A stretch of 64,000 bases of DNA from Camellia lanceoleosa (GCA_025200525.1 JANUSC010000052.1:620001-684000); one strand, 5' to 3'; shown: positions 1 to 38,751, numbered from the stretch's first letter. The notes: generated by a model not told the origin, from the sequence alone. Numbers and translations: made by a program.

Positions 1-946
1 TCCTAAATAAATATTTAAGATAATTACCTTTTGATTCAATATTTTAATATAATTATATAACTAATTTAATTTTTAATTAAATTACATTTTATCATATATT
101 AACAAAAAATAAATTATTATTATTTATATTTTGATCCCTAAACTTTTAATAATTATATTATTATATAAAATTACGTAGAATAATAAATCATATATTTTCT
201 TAACTGAGATTAAATAATATTAGTATAAATTCTATAGCATAATTAAAAATCTGGGTTGTTATAATCTTCCCTCCTTTTTAAAATTTCGTTCTCGAAATTT
301 GCCATGTGTAAGTTATCCGCTGCGCACTCTGATAAATATATATTAGATGATTAATCTGATAGAAAAATAAGACCTCAAAAAAAATTTTTACCAAAAATGA
401 CTCGCTGTCTAGTTGTCAAAAATTAGTTTGAGCCAAAATGAGAAATAATAGGTGACTTGAAAAACTTTTCATTCGTTTTGTTTATGATAAAATAAATAAA
501 AATGAGAACATAATGACAGAATTATATGCAAGAGTTAAAAAATTTGACATGAACTTTTCATTAATGGGGAATAGTTTCAAAATTAATATTTTTAAAATTT
601 GAACCCATTTTTTAAAAAACATCAAAATAAATTTTTTTTTTTAAATACTGAACTGAAAATTATATGGATTTAATTATATTATAATTTTGGTAGGTGTTTG
701 AGTCTGACATCCTTCTTTTCTTGTCCTTCTTTTACTAGAATAAATATAAATTATATCTAATATCCTTCACAAATTAGGCATAAAATTTTTTTTTATTATA
801 TATATAATCATATAAAATTATAATATAATTAAATCGACGAACAAAATATAATAATTCGGTAATAATTACCCGCTATCCCACTTTTTAAATGTGCACGTGT
901 CCTATGCTCCAATGATGAATTTTTTTTTTTTCTAAAAAAAACCATT

Positions 947-958
947 GCTCTGATACCA
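947..958 (-). other. Primer binding site of family C element
   Basis: Read on the minus strand this is TGGTATCAGAGC, the complement of the 3' end of initiator tRNA-Met. It lies two bases from the LTR border at 961. Confidence 0.8.
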
Positions 959-1466
959 TTTGTCACGACCCGCTCCCCGTACCCAAGGGTTAAACATCGT
1001 AATGGCCAGTAACTTGAGTTACCTACGGCCAATTCTTAAACAGATAAATAAACGCGAGCGGAAGAAATATTTAAGTAAGGGTATCAAAATATTCATTGGA
1101 GCTTCTATTTTTATTACAAAATTATATTGACCAAAAAGGTCGTTATTTACATAGAGAAATATCATAAAAATGTTGTGTATGTCTATTCCGCAGCCCACAT
1201 CGAAGACTTTCCAAAAGCTATTTCCTGAAAATTGGTAAACAACTATAACCACATGACAGAGTGAGAAATATTATACCAAGAGTAGAAGGGACACGAAATA
1301 ACCATGGATCGTTAGTTAGGCCAAAACATTTATATAAAAAAAAACATTTAAGTAGCAGAACTAAAATACAGAAGTTATGTAATCACAACCACGGCATGAT
1401 GTAACGTATGTAACAGAGGGCACGTATGACAACAAGACAGAGGTACGGATTCAAGAGGTGGCTCGT

Positions 1467-1604
1467 ACGGATTCTAGAGGTGGCTCCTACGATAGTGTAG
1501 CACTTAGTTTCGACGGATTCTAGAGGTGGCTCCCACAATAGTGTAGCACTTAGTTCCGACGGATTCTAGAAGTGGCTCCCACAATAGTGTAGCACTTAGC
1601 TCTG
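1467..1604. repeat. 46-bp tandem repeat in family C LTR
   Basis: Three units starting near 1467, 1513 and 1559 share the pattern ACGGATTCTAGAGGTGGCTC followed by AATAGTGTAGCACTTAG. A partial unit precedes them near 1445. Confidence 0.85.
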
Positions 1605-3209
1605 CACAGCACTTTGCTCCGTACAGAACAGAGGTCGATGGATCAGAGGACCACAAAGTAACCAAACAGATGCCAAAGGTTATTTAAGTTCTCCAAGGCG
1701 TGGGACTCCCGTGGTGATACTTACAAAACATAATTGTATATAAGGTCATTGCCAAATATTCTTTAAAATATAAACAAACATATCCATGAGTTTCCTTTTA
1801 AGCAAATAGGGTTCAAATATAAAACCACGTAACTGAAACCTTTATAAAATATAACTTTTATTAATATATAAATAAAACATAACTTAGTATAAAACAGATT
1901 TTGGTAAATCAAAACATACGTAAAATACATTTTAGTGACTCAAAATATAATATAATTCACCTTAACTTTAATACCTTACTCTTCTTTCCACTATCAAAGA
2001 TCCTTTTTAATTTCCACCATCTTTTCCTTTCTTTCTCTCTTCCTTTTCTTCCATTTCCTTTCTTTTTCTTCTTTCTTTTCCTCTTTTTCTTTTCTGTTTC
2101 TTCCTTTCTACTGACTGATTCATTCCATCTTATTTATAGGGAGAAAACGCCACACGTGGCCGATCCGTATCCCTCATCCCAGATTTGATAATAATTAAAT
2201 AGATTCAATCTTCTCTTAAATAAATATTTAAGATAATTACCTTTTGACTTAATATTTTAATATAATTATATAACTAATTTAATTTTTAATTAAATTACAT
2301 TTTATCATATATTAACAAAAAATAAATTATTATTATTTATATTTTGATTCTTAAACTTTTAATAATTATATTATTATATAAAATTACGCAGAATAATAAA
2401 TCATATATTTTCTTAACTGAGATTAAATAATATTAGTATAAATTCTATAGCATAATTAAAAATCTGGGTTGTTACAGATGGACAACAGTAAATCACTTTA
2501 CATAAGCATGTAATCACATAAACACATACGAATTTCCTTCCTAGATAATGACCGTTCCGCGGCGTTGCTAGAGTTCTAATTAGAAAAATAGCAATGATCA
2601 AGTGCTCTTCTAATAGGACTTCCAAAAATCTGTAGACACAATCAACATCTTAGGAACCAAATCACATACCCATAAAATCATATAAGCACGTTATCACATA
2701 AGCATACAATACATACTAACGTCTCAACCAAGCGAGACAGACCTATTGTGGTACTAACCACTTCCCACATACCCAAAGTATTCAAACCCGGTACGCTCTG
2801 ATACCAAGTTGTAACGCCCCCAAAATATTACAGTAAAACCAACCCTTAAAGTAGAGAAATAATAGAAATAATGTGCTTTTATTTATCAAAGTTCGTTTAC
2901 AAAAGTCAACACATGCGATATACATTCACAAATGTTCATCTTGAATCTACACCATATGTTGCAATGTTAAGAAAATTAAAACTAAACATATAGTCAGCTG
3001 CCCTATAGGCTTATATCTTTTCAAATCATTGCTTGGTTACACAAAAGTGAGCCTAGCTCAATACAATTTAAGCCCTTCGCTATACAAAAGAATATAACAA
3101 AATAAAGAAACTCTTGCTCCCCAAAGTCCCTCCAAGCTATTGCCTTGGCGAAGGTATGTCACCAACACTTAAAAATGATTTTCCCAAATAGGGTGAGCCA
3201 AAGCCCAGT

Positions 3210-5809
3210 TGTCACGACCCAAACCCGCCCCCTATAGGTTTAGCGTCGTAACCAGCTAGTAATCTGTGATTACCAAAGGCCTGCTTAACAATAATAACAA
3301 TAATACAATATAAAGAAGGCTGGCGGAAGTCAATCAATAATACAAAATACCGTCCAATGAGCTGTGGAGACTTAAATGAACAAAAAAAATTTCACACACT
3401 TGGAATAATACAAACACTTAAGTCCATAACACATATGTGTTCATAACAAAACATAAGCTAGGGAATTAAATACCATTGCCAAAAACAATTAACAAAACTC
3501 AATAAACATTCTTATCTCATAAACACAATGTCAAAAGGGTGAATTTGAATCACCCAATAAACCCTGACATGCAATGGTTCGGAACCTCGCAGTGAGGCAC
3601 AGTAGTTGGCTTGAAAAAAGCAGGATTCGATTGACACCGCTAACTCTGATCCGATGCCCGATCACCTACATATATACAATAAATAATGAGCTAGAGCCTA
3701 GTGAATAACAAATGTGTAAAAGGGTTAAGAATGAATGCCCTTTCAGTATATAAAACAGTCAATTGCATCAGTAAAAAATTTATTCGATCAATATCTCATA
3801 TTTCATATCACATCTGTCATATAGTGATCATAGCATTCATATGTGGTACATCCAATAGCAAAACAGTACAGTAGGTCTTAAAAGACCGAAAGTCAGTTGA
3901 TGGCCATCAAACAACAAACAATAGTTCCAACAATTGGAACTGACAGAGATCTTCATAACAAGATGGCGATGGAGAAGTAGTAGTAACAATAACATGGCGA
4001 GCGAGTGAATGCTTAGTTGCTATGGATGCCACGGGTACAGTTCATGAAATAGGACAAACATTTATTCAGTAAACAATATCATTTCAGAAAGAAGTACATT
4101 TAATCATTTATAAAATAATTATAATTGAACATAACTTTACAACATTGTTACTCACAGTGGGCTCCTGAAAAACACACGCTAATCGTTCGGCGTCCAACCT
4201 AAACAAACAAACTCAAGCACAACAACTCAATTACATCCATGTCGGATTCAATCACTTCTATTTATATTCGTTGCGTTGTTATTCAGTTAATTTTTATTCA
4301 TTGTTCACTTAATCAGTGCTAACTTTCATTCGTTCACTCATGAGATGCAATGCACATGAAATACACTTTAAAATCATGTAAACAGAGGCTCGGAAAGTGG
4401 AAAAGATGAGCAAAAAGTAAACCGAACTGCCTTGTTGGCCGCACTTGAGGTGGCCTGGCCGCATGTGCGATGGTTTGGCCGCTCATGCGGTGGCCTTGGC
4501 TGCATGAGCGGTGGTCCAGCAGAATGCTCCCCTGAGTTCAAGAAGGTTGCCCGCTCGAGCGAGGGGCCAAGCCGCTCGAGCGAGCTGGGTTTAAATCGTG
4601 GTCAAAACTGCTCTGCTGGAGCAGTGCATTTCCAAGCAAATTTAACCTCAATTCCAAGTATTTCACTCCCAAAAACTATGAAGGTGACCTTGACATTACA
4701 AACTCCATCCTCAAACACAAGAGTGACTTTAATTCAACTCAAGTTTTCCAATAAAAATCAACTAAACTTTTGAAATGCAAACATGAACATAGATATATAT
4801 ATATATATTTGAATTTTGTACCTTTAAATTTCCTAAACTTCCCTTCATTTGCTAGAATCTCATGCAAGAAAACACATATATGATCATGAAACTCAAGAAT
4901 TATGCCATGCATGGTGGACTTAAGTTCAATTTCCCTTAATTCTTTTTTATCTTGGTTTGCATGTACTAAAGCCACTAATTTCTTGTAAATTCTCTTTAAT
5001 TACATTGTGTCTTAGGAGATGATAAGCAAAGGAGCTTTAGTTTCAAGAAATTAGAAAGAAGAATTTACTTATTCTTGATTATTGAAGAAAATTTTTAGTC
5101 AAGTTCTCAACTTCCTCTTAGTTCTTCCTTCATTTCTCTCTTCTTGCTAAGTTCTTTACTTAGAGCACTTTCACTCCATCTCTCTCTACGTGTGGTATTC
5201 CTAGGTGAACACCAAGTACTCACTCTCTTTCCTTGATCAATAGATGAGTAGAATGCTCTATAATAATAATAATAATAATTCATTACATTAATTAAATTGT
5301 AGTTAAGTAATTCAAATTCATTTAATCTCATTATCTAATGATCTTAATTACACTTAATTAAATTATACTAAGATGGATTAGGCTCTAATTTCCTATCTTA
5401 TTATTTAATTCTAACTCATTAAAATCAGCGAATCAGAAAGGTTTAATTTTCATTCTAACCTATATGTTCAAACAATACAAGTCAATAAATCTCATAATAA
5501 TCAATAACATTTAAATCACAATAATTAATAGTTCCAATTAAAACTCAATTCAATCACAGTCAATTTCAGTAAACTGAATCAATTTTCAATTAAACTTCCC
5601 AAATGGCTCTAAAAATTCTAATGAGCCCATCCATGGACTCAATTTCAATTTGTGCACCCAATAAGATTGTCAATTTCGGTTTCAAAGTTGTACCCTTTTT
5701 CCCTATTTGGACAGATAGGCACAAATTAAATTACTAGACACTTAGTTCAATTAGAATTAACACATAATTACTTAATTAAAATCATGATTAGCAAGTCTGA
5801 GTTGTCACA
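3210..5809 (-). mobile_element. Inverted solo LTR, family B, inside a family A LTR
   Basis: It starts TGTCACGACC, then AAACCCGCCCC and TATAGGTTTAGC, which is the reverse complement of the ends at 58460 and 60970. It ends GAGTTGTCACA, the reverse of a TGTRACAACY start. Flanks CCAGT (3205-3209) and TCAGG (5810-5814) could be a diverged 5-bp target duplication. The interrupted family A sequence resumes after it. Two CTCGAG sites occur at 4553-4585. Confidence 0.72.
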
Positions 5810-6989
5810 TCAGGAGGAACAATCTAACACGATATATGAAATTTAACAAAGATATATAAGTATAATGTGCATATATAATGCTAGTGACAAAATATCTACA
5901 TTTTATATAACCATAAAGCATCAAAGTTCATATTTCAATTCATTTTCCTTCAATTCAGTTCAAGTTCATTTATTCTTCTTAATTCATGAGTCAATTTCAT
6001 TATCTTTTAACAACTCAACCGAGACTACAACTCAGTGATTTTTCTAATTCAATACACTACCACACAACACTTCAAATCTGTTATTTTACGAAAATTTCGT
6101 CCGTAGGATCGGCACCCATGTATACACATGATTTTGGGACTTTCACTCTGGACACTTCAGCCAACTTAATTTTAATAGAGTCCATCTCTTATCTCCTCCC
6201 AAACATTGGAGTACATTCACTTTCCTCACAAAAAGCATACATATATAATGTATTTAAAACATAGTCATATTCAACGACAACCAACATTAGATTAGTTTCA
6301 ATTTACTTAATCCTCATACATTTTCTACAACAATCATAGTTATTCTCCACCGATAGCCAATACAGATATTTCTAAATAGATATACAGTCTTCTCAATAGA
6401 TAAATTATTCAAATTTCTATAGGTGAGAGACAACATGTGTCCAACTCCACCATTTACATCAATAATCATCCAATTGTACATTATCATTATCAATTTTAGT
6501 TATTTGTACAAAATAACAAATTGACCCATTTAGGGTAAAACCCATTTTTTACCATATATCAACCCAAATGCCAAAATTAACTATTTTGCCATCATAAAAC
6601 CTCATATTCGAACCTCATAATCATTTATTTCACATTCATTTAGAAACCCCTCTTTTTATTTCACACTCAAACCCTAGGTTTGTTCAAAATACTCCCAAAT
6701 CCCACCATTGTTACATAACGACAAATAACTAAGCTAAAAACTATATGAAAGTGTAAAAAATCTCTACCTCAAAGAGAGAAGACAAACCAAGAAAGAGTGC
6801 AACTTCAAATATGCCCAAATCCAACTCTATTCGGATCAAAATGGAGATCTTGAGATGGTCTACCTTTTTATTAAAGAGATTAGAGTGAAGAAATTACTAA
6901 AACTACCTGAAAATGTAGAGGGAGAGTCTCAACTTTAGGTTTTAGGTAGAAAAGATTTGAAAAAGTGATGTAAAAAGTCATAATCGCGA

Positions 6990-7330
6990 TCTGATATACG
7001 CACAGTCTGCTTGAGCACAAGAGTTGACGTTCGAGCGTCAGACACAATAAGTTGTTCCACTCGAGAGCAAGAAAGGCCGCTCGAGAGCCAAGACACAATG
7101 AACAAGACGCTCACCGCTCGAGCGCAAGAAGTGACGCTCGAGTTTAGAAAACACACATCCAGTAGTTTTGCAGACAAGAGGCCAACGCTTAAGTGCCCAC
7201 CCGCTCGAGCATAGGAAACACCGCTCGAGCGTAGAAATCACTCTCCCAGTAGTTTTGCAGACTTACAAAAATACTGAGAGTTTAAAAGCCCGCCGAAAGC
7301 AGAAGTGCGCTCGGCGGAGGATCAAAATTC
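6990..7330. repeat. CTCGAG-rich palindromic cluster in family A LTR
   Basis: Repeated variants of the palindrome CGCTCGAGCG occur at short, irregular spacing, mixed with CCAGTAGTTTTGCAGAC modules. Translations of this stretch are strings of Ser, Arg and Glu and are not genes. Confidence 0.75.
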
Positions 7331-7529
7331 TAGGCAATACAAGGTTTGAAAAATAAGCGACCAACCTGCCCAAATGCAACCACAACAACCCAAAAGCAAA
7401 TTTCAAAGAGACACAAGGGAAGCAAAAGGTAAACAATAATATGAAAGCATTAAACCCGAGTCCAGGATACCACAAGAGTTAGGTCAAAACCAGGAACGTT
7501 ATAGTTAAGGTCTATGTATATTTTTAAAA

Positions 7530-7874
7530 GGGTAAATTACAAATACACCCGTTGAGATTTAATTAAAATACGAATTGCTTCCTGTGATTTTGAAAATTAC
7601 ATTTCACCCCTGAGGTGTCTAATTTCACAAAAAATTGCCCCTTTTATTAATAAATTATCAAGTCAATTAACAATTTTTAATGATGTTATAAATATATTTC
7701 AATTAATAATTTAGATAATTTTATTATTGTATAGGAGAACAATTATGAATTATATTTTTTTAATTAATTCTGTTAAATAAAAAATACTAATAAGGAAGTA
7801 TTTATAATTTTTCAAATCATAGAAGGTAATTTATACTTTAAGCAAACTCTAAAAGGTGTATTTGTAATTTACCC
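7530..7874. mobile_element. MITE, family H, copy 1
   Basis: Terminal inverted repeats GGGTAAATTACAAATACACC and GGTGTATTTGTAATTTACCC bound about 345 bp of AT-rich sequence. The interior matches the elements at 8247 (inverted) and 43311. No coding capacity. Confidence 0.8.
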
Positions 7875-8246
7875 TTTACAAAAAGAAGGCTCAATAAGGA
7901 AGGCCCAAAAAGAAAAGAAAAAGACCCAATACTTATATTTTTAAGAAAAAATAAAGGTCATACATGTAAGCCTACTCATGATATCACCAAAAGTAAAAAT
8001 AAAAAAAAAAACTCCCATCAATATGGAGAGACAGAAAGATTGAAATATTTTAATTGTAATGAAATTTAAATAAAAATTTATTGATTGTAATGGTTAGGTG
8101 TGGTGGGTGATTTGCAAGGCTACAACAAAGAATTATTCAACCTGTTTAATTTTGTGTTTTTTTGGGGCTATTTGGATTATTATAATCAGGTATATTATTC
8201 TACAATTTTAGAATTTAGTATATTTTAATTGTAATGCAATTTTTTT
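7875..8246. other. AT-rich spacer; left border of PAT1 duplication unit
   Basis: No gene seen. From about 8070 the sequence parallels 37520 onward, which marks the left edge of the duplicated unit. Confidence 0.5.
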
Positions 8247-8591
8247 GGATAAATTACAAATACACTCATTAAGATTTGTTTAAAATACGAATTGCCTCAT
8301 GTGGCTTAGAAAATTACAAATACCTTCCTATCAGAATTTTTTATTTAACATAATTAATTTAAAAAGTAAAATTCTTAACTGTTCGCCTACACAATAATAA
8401 AATTATCTGAATTATTAATTGAAATAAAATTTTAACATTATTAAAAACTGTTAATTAACTTGATGATTTCTTAATAAAATGACCTATTTGTTATGAAATT
8501 AGAAACCTTCGGGAGCATAATGTAATTTCTAGAATCACGGAGGGTAATTTGTAATTCAAGTAAATCTCAGGAGGTGTGTTTGTAATTTACC
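8247..8591. mobile_element. MITE, family H, copy 2 (inverted)
   Basis: Starts GGATAAATTACAAATACACT and ends GGTGTGTTTGTAATTTACC. The interior is the reverse complement of the copies at 7530 and 43311. The matching place in unit 2 (about 37690-37700) lacks it, so it inserted into unit 1 after the duplication or was lost from unit 2. Confidence 0.8.
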
Positions 8592-9732
8592 TTTTTTTTT
8601 TTTTTTTTTTTTTTTTGTGTGGGTAGATTGGTTAGTTTTGTTTGTGAATATTTTTAAAATTAAAATATGTCTAATAGACAATTTGAATATGGGTATTCCA
8701 AAAAAGAAAGTAGAAAATTAATCCACACTTTGAAAAGAATTAGAGGAAAATTCTGTTACAAACACAAAAACAGATACGATAAAAAATTTAAATGAATATG
8801 ATATAAAAATTATAAATATTTAATATCAATAAAGCTTACTTAGTTACAAGAATAAATAAAAGCGTTGGGCCACCCCCGGATAGATAGTATAGATAGATAG
8901 GTCATATGCCTATCAAATAATGCCTTTTGTCATTTTTTATATATATATTTTTACTTTTAAAATTATATAATTATTAAGCCACCACAATTGTTTAAAATTT
9001 TTCGAAATATACCCATTGCATAGTGTCTTGTCATTTTTAAAATATTAAATTATATAATAATTAAGCCTTTGGAAAAATTTCATGAGTTTTGAAAAATATT
9101 TACAAATAAGCAATAAATTTTATAAATATTAATAATTATAATTATAATTATAATTATAATTTTTTCCATTAATATATAATAATTTTATACAATTTCAATT
9201 GAATAGTAATTTTTCCTAAAAATTTTCAAAAAATATAAAGGGTCTCGCAGTACACTCAGTTGGACACCATGCTAGGAGAGTGAAGGTTGCTGTTGACTTT
9301 TAAGGATTTTTCTAGATCTATTTTGATAATCTAAACCGTTTGTATTGTAGAATTTGTTAAGTATATCATCAATGTAAAATATTAAATTGGACATCAATAA
9401 TCCCATGATTAGGTCTTAAATATTTTTTAAAAATTATAAAAATTATATTAATCGTTTATTTTTTAAAAATAAATGTATTCTTATTATAAGATTACACATA
9501 TCTAATGTATTTGATTTTTTATATAAACAATTTACTTGCCAAATTTTACCATATGAACAATTCGGATAGACTCGGGACAAGCCGGCCTCAGAGCAGCACA
9601 ATTTCCATGCGGAGTCGCCCAACAGACGTGTTTAAAAATTTTGAAAAGAAAAATAATCCAAACTTGTGTTGTCGTGGAGGGAGGGAGTCGTAGGGGGAAG
9701 TTGAAACTTTTGCCCCAAATCCTAAATACTCT
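8592..9732 (+). promoter_or_regulatory. Distal upstream region of PAT1
   Basis: 8620-9090 matches unit 2 sequence at 37700-38752. 9091-9732, about 640 bp, is absent from unit 2, where a CT microsatellite stands instead. No specific promoter element is assigned. Confidence 0.45.
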
Positions 9733-9958
9733 AACAACCGCGCCCTCCACAACTGGCCACTTCTACCAACCCCACCACACCCATACCTAACTGCCTAAAC
9801 TTTTTTCTCTCTCTCTCTCTCTCTCTCAATTGTACACTTGTTCATGTTGGTTTTCGTTGGATTTCAGAATCACTATAAAAAACTGGCAATCTCTCTATCT
9901 CTTTTTTCTCTCACCAACTCCTTGCGGAATCCACCTTGTCTTTTGTCTCCTACTCTAA
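9733..9958 (+). promoter_or_regulatory. PAT1 proximal promoter and 5' UTR
   Basis: The stretch before the exon 1 ATG is rich in C and T, with a (CT)n run near 9805-9828. It is conserved with 38788-38906 in front of PAT2. CT runs are common in plant leaders. The transcription start cannot be placed from sequence alone. Confidence 0.5.
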
Positions 9959-35418
<25,460 letters not shown>

Positions 35419-35507
35419 CTTAGAGACTAGCTATCATAAGTTATTATTCTTGTACTCATTTTCAGATCCAAAATGTGTATTTTGTGGTTAATTCATATTA
35501 TATAATG

Positions 35508-35513
35508 AATAAA
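35508..35513 (+). terminator. PAT1 poly(A) signal
   Basis: AATAAA 90 bases after the stop codon, in sequence shared with PAT2. Confidence 0.6.
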
Positions 35514-37519
35514 GTCCGGGACCTCATATTCCATAACCTATTTCAATCAATCAGCTTGCTATTGTACTCGTTATAATCAAGTAGAGATGTTGGAAGACTA
35601 GTAGACTGCTAAAAGGGGGGTATATTTTTAAAATACTTTTTGCAATTTGATTAGTTAAAATTTATTTTTCTCACTCTTTTAGATGAATATTACTATTAGA
35701 TATTTAAATTTATTTATTTTTATATATATTTAGAGGTCTAATTGATATTTTGAGCATAATTTGGAAAATAAAATAAAATTTCAATTGAACTTTCGGGGCC
35801 ATATATAACTAACAGTTGGGGTAAAATTGATCTAAGAATGAATAGTTTAAGTATAAAATTGATATTATTAAAAGAACAGATGTCGAATTAGTTTTTAAGT
35901 GATAAAATTGATATTCTAATTTATTTTTTTTTATGTGTCAACAGAAAATTGTGAGTTTCACTTTTTCATCGGTATGAACTCTCCTAAAACCATTTGTTCA
36001 TTTCTATTTAAGAGTTAGAAAGAAATTGAAATTGAAATTTGAAATTTGAACATGTGCTTGGACATAAAACAATAGGAAATGATTTTTTATTGAATTGGTT
36101 GTGTTGTGTCGCGTGGTTTATCATTGGCCATTTTCTTGATTGGCTTGGAGCCTGTTTTCTTTTTAAATAATTTAATACTAAGTTCTATTACAGGATCAAG
36201 ATGTGTTCAACATATTGTTGCCGTCCATCTTGTCTTTTTCTTATTTTTTTATTTTTTAGAACTAGTAAAACAGATTATATATTAATAAAAAGGATATAAG
36301 TTTAGATACAAAACAATCACAAAACGCAAAGAACTAAGCGACGAACATATAACTAACCCGAGCAATTAATTATTAATTATACGCAAGAGTTTGACTTAAT
36401 TAATTCAGAATAAAGGCAATTTGGAAGCTGTGATTTGTAGGGAAATGTTATAGTACACACCTTTAAAGGGTGTACCATATGTAAATTATATTATTTGTGA
36501 CTTTGATTATCACAAATGGTATAATTAAATACTATGAGAGTTATAACTAAAAAAAAAAATTGAATTATAACCAAACGTCATGTGAAATATAATTAATTAC
36601 TCTCCGATCATAATCAAAATAATGTTATAACCAGTATCACAATGTGTCATAACTAACAACATAATAGTTCATAACTAACAACACAATTGCCATAACTAAA
36701 TATGCATATGATATACATCCCAAAAGAATTTCCCCCTAATTATGGAGTAATAAATTTTTTTCTTTTTAAAAAAAGAAAAAGAAAAAAAAAAGCGGTAATT
36801 TCAAGAGCTCATTTGTATTTTTTCACAACCATCCTTTTACATGGAGTGAGCTATTATAGCTCCCAAAAAGGGTAAATTGTGTTTTGCGAAAATGATAAAA
36901 GAATTTTTTGGGTTTGATCTTTGTAATAAACCCTAAATTTTAATTTGTTTAATTTAAGTATTAATATTCTAAACTAGTAATAAGTTTAAACATTTATCCA
37001 TCTACGTTAATTTTTTTAATATAAAATAAATGTGGCATTCCATCCTTTGATATTTCAACTTAGTATTAACATCAACTTCTACTTTGTATGTAGTGCCAAC
37101 CTACTCTTCCCCCACTATCATTGTCTCCTTACCCACAACTAATATTGCAAACGAGATGAATCGAGCTAAGCCAAGCCAAAAGAAAAGGTGTTTGAGCTCG
37201 GCTCGCAAAGAATTAGTTGAGCTCAAATCGAGCTTACGCTTAACTCGACAAGCATTTAAGAAACTCGACTCAAGTTTACTCTATTACACATCTGAGTCGA
37301 ACTTGCGCTCAAACTTCGAAAAAAAAAATTCCAACTTTAATTAATTTGAATATTTAAAGAAAAAGGCCACAAGCCAGGCGTTGAGAAGTTCGGACTACAG
37401 GCAGCTTTGGAGCTTTGAGCGACCACTGAGACCTGTCAACCTGGACAGTTTGCTACAGGTCATCAGGTGTGACTGTCTCATTGGCTGAAAAAGGCACGGT
37501 TGTTGTTTGAAGTGTTTAA
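35514..37519. other. Spacer between duplication units
   Basis: No gene seen. 36440-36740 may be a degenerate MITE, with AGGGAAAT near one end and ATTTCCCCCT at the other. 37165-37320 has repeated GAGCTC/TCGAGCT motifs. This 2 kb has no match seen after unit 2. Confidence 0.45.
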
Positions 37520-37922
37520 GTAAAAATTTTATTGATTGTAAAGGTTAGGTGTGGTGGGTAATTTGCAAGGCGAACAAAGAATTATTCAACCTGTTTGATT
37601 TTGTTTTTTTGGGGGCTATTTGGATTATTATAATCAGGTATATTATTCTACAATTTTAGAATTTATTATATTTTAATTGTAATGCAACTTTTTATTTTAT
37701 TTTAGGTAGATTGGTAGTCTTGTTTGCAAATATTTTTAAAATTAAAATATGTCTAATAGACAATTTGAATATGGGTATCCCAAAAAAGAAAGTAGAAAAT
37801 TAATCCACACTTGAAAAGAATTAAAAGAAAATTTTGTTACAAACACAAAAAAGATACAATAAAAAATTTAAATGAATATGATATAAAAATTATAAATATT
37901 TCATATCAATAAACCTTACTTA

Positions 37923-38477
37923 GAGCATCTCCAACGTTGACTCAAATTTGATAAAATTTGAGTCAACAATGACTCATTTCACCAAATTTAAGATGAGATG
38001 CTCCAACGGTTCACTTTCACCAAATTTGTCTCGGGACGACCGGGTGGTCGACCGGTTAGGCCAAAAAAAAAATTTTTTATTTTTTTATTTTGAATTGTCT
38101 GAACCTTTTTTTGGACTTTCTGAACTTTTTCAGGAACGACCGGGTGGTCGACCGGCCGGTCGACCGACCGGTTGACCGGTTAGAGAGAATTTTTTTTTTT
38201 TTTGAATTGTCCGAACATTTTTTTGGACTTTCTGAACTTTTTCAGGGACGACCGGTTGGTCAACCGGCCGGTCAACCAGTTGATCGACCGGTTGGTATAA
38301 ATCCAACGGTCAGTAACAGTGATTTGGTGAAATGCTTTGCTTGTATTCAGTTTGATGAATTTTTTGATGAAATCTCAATCTGATATCGATTTGGTGCAAG
38401 CGTTGGAGCAGTGCACAGTAACTTTTTCACCAAATTTTGAATTTGATGCTGAGTTTGATGAAGCGTTGGAGATGGTC
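37923..38477. mobile_element. Tourist-like MITE with internal GGTCGACC repeats
   Basis: 555 bp with ends GAGCATCTCCAACG and CGTTGGAGATGGTC, flanked by TTA (37920-37922, 38478-38480). Unit 1 has the empty site near 8838. Inside, three units begin near 38040, 38140 and 38252, each with GACCGGNTGGTCNACCGG followed by a T-rich stretch and GGACTTTCTGAACTTTTTCAGG. Confidence 0.85.
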
Positions 38478-38751
38478 TTAGTCCCAAAAATAAATAAATA
38501 AATAAAAGGGTTGGGCCACCCCCGGATAGATAATATAGTATAGATAGATAGGTCAAATGCCTATCAAATAATATCTTTTGCCATTTCTTTTCTTTTTTTT
38601 AATTTATTTTAATTTTTAAAAGTACATAATTATTAAGCCAGCACAATTGTTTAAAAAATTTCGAAATATACCCAATTGAATAATGTCTTGTCATTTTTTA
38701 AATTTGAAAATTATATATAATAATTAAGCCTTTGGAAAAATTTCATGGGAG

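Larger units (their letters stand above)
1..2476 (-). mobile_element. Non-coding LTR retrotransposon, family C (left LTR cut by window edge)
   Basis: Positions 1-263 repeat 2213-2476 almost base for base; these are the matching ends of two LTRs. The complete right LTR runs 961-2476, starting TGTCACGACC and ending GTTGTTACA. A purine tract read on the minus strand (264-284) abuts the left LTR, and a minus-strand tRNA-Met primer site (947-958) abuts the right one, so the element points to the minus strand. The internal region (264-960) is only about 700 bp and has no gag or pol, so movement would need proteins from another element. It sits in the leader of a family A gypsy element, which resumes at 2477. 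The left target duplication is outside the window. Confidence 0.8.
2477..7503 (-). mobile_element. Ty3/gypsy family A fragment: leader plus 5' LTR
   Basis: Positions 2477-2809 match the leader of the chromovirus at 24925-25255, and a minus-strand tRNA-Met primer site lies at 2795-2806. The LTR begins TGTAACGCCC at 2810 and ends CGTTATA at 7503. It is split by an inverted family B LTR at 3210-5809; without that it is about 2.1 kb, close to the 2168 bp right LTR of the full element. The rest of this element lies beyond family C, left of the window. No coding sequence remains here. Confidence 0.78.

Noticed and set aside
1901..2188. 95-codon frame rich in Phe, Ser and Pro
   Set aside because: It derives from a CTT/TTC-rich stretch inside the family C LTR.
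4432..4773. 113-codon frame
   Set aside because: It lies inside the inverted family B LTR, with no domain and no counterpart frame in the other B copies.
6935..7356. Arg/Ser/Glu-rich frames over the CTCGAG clusters, also at 17240-17479, 18876-19363, 27072-27284, 46737-47024 and 59620-59911
   Set aside because: All frames on both strands look alike because the sequence is palindromic; they are not conserved as proteins.
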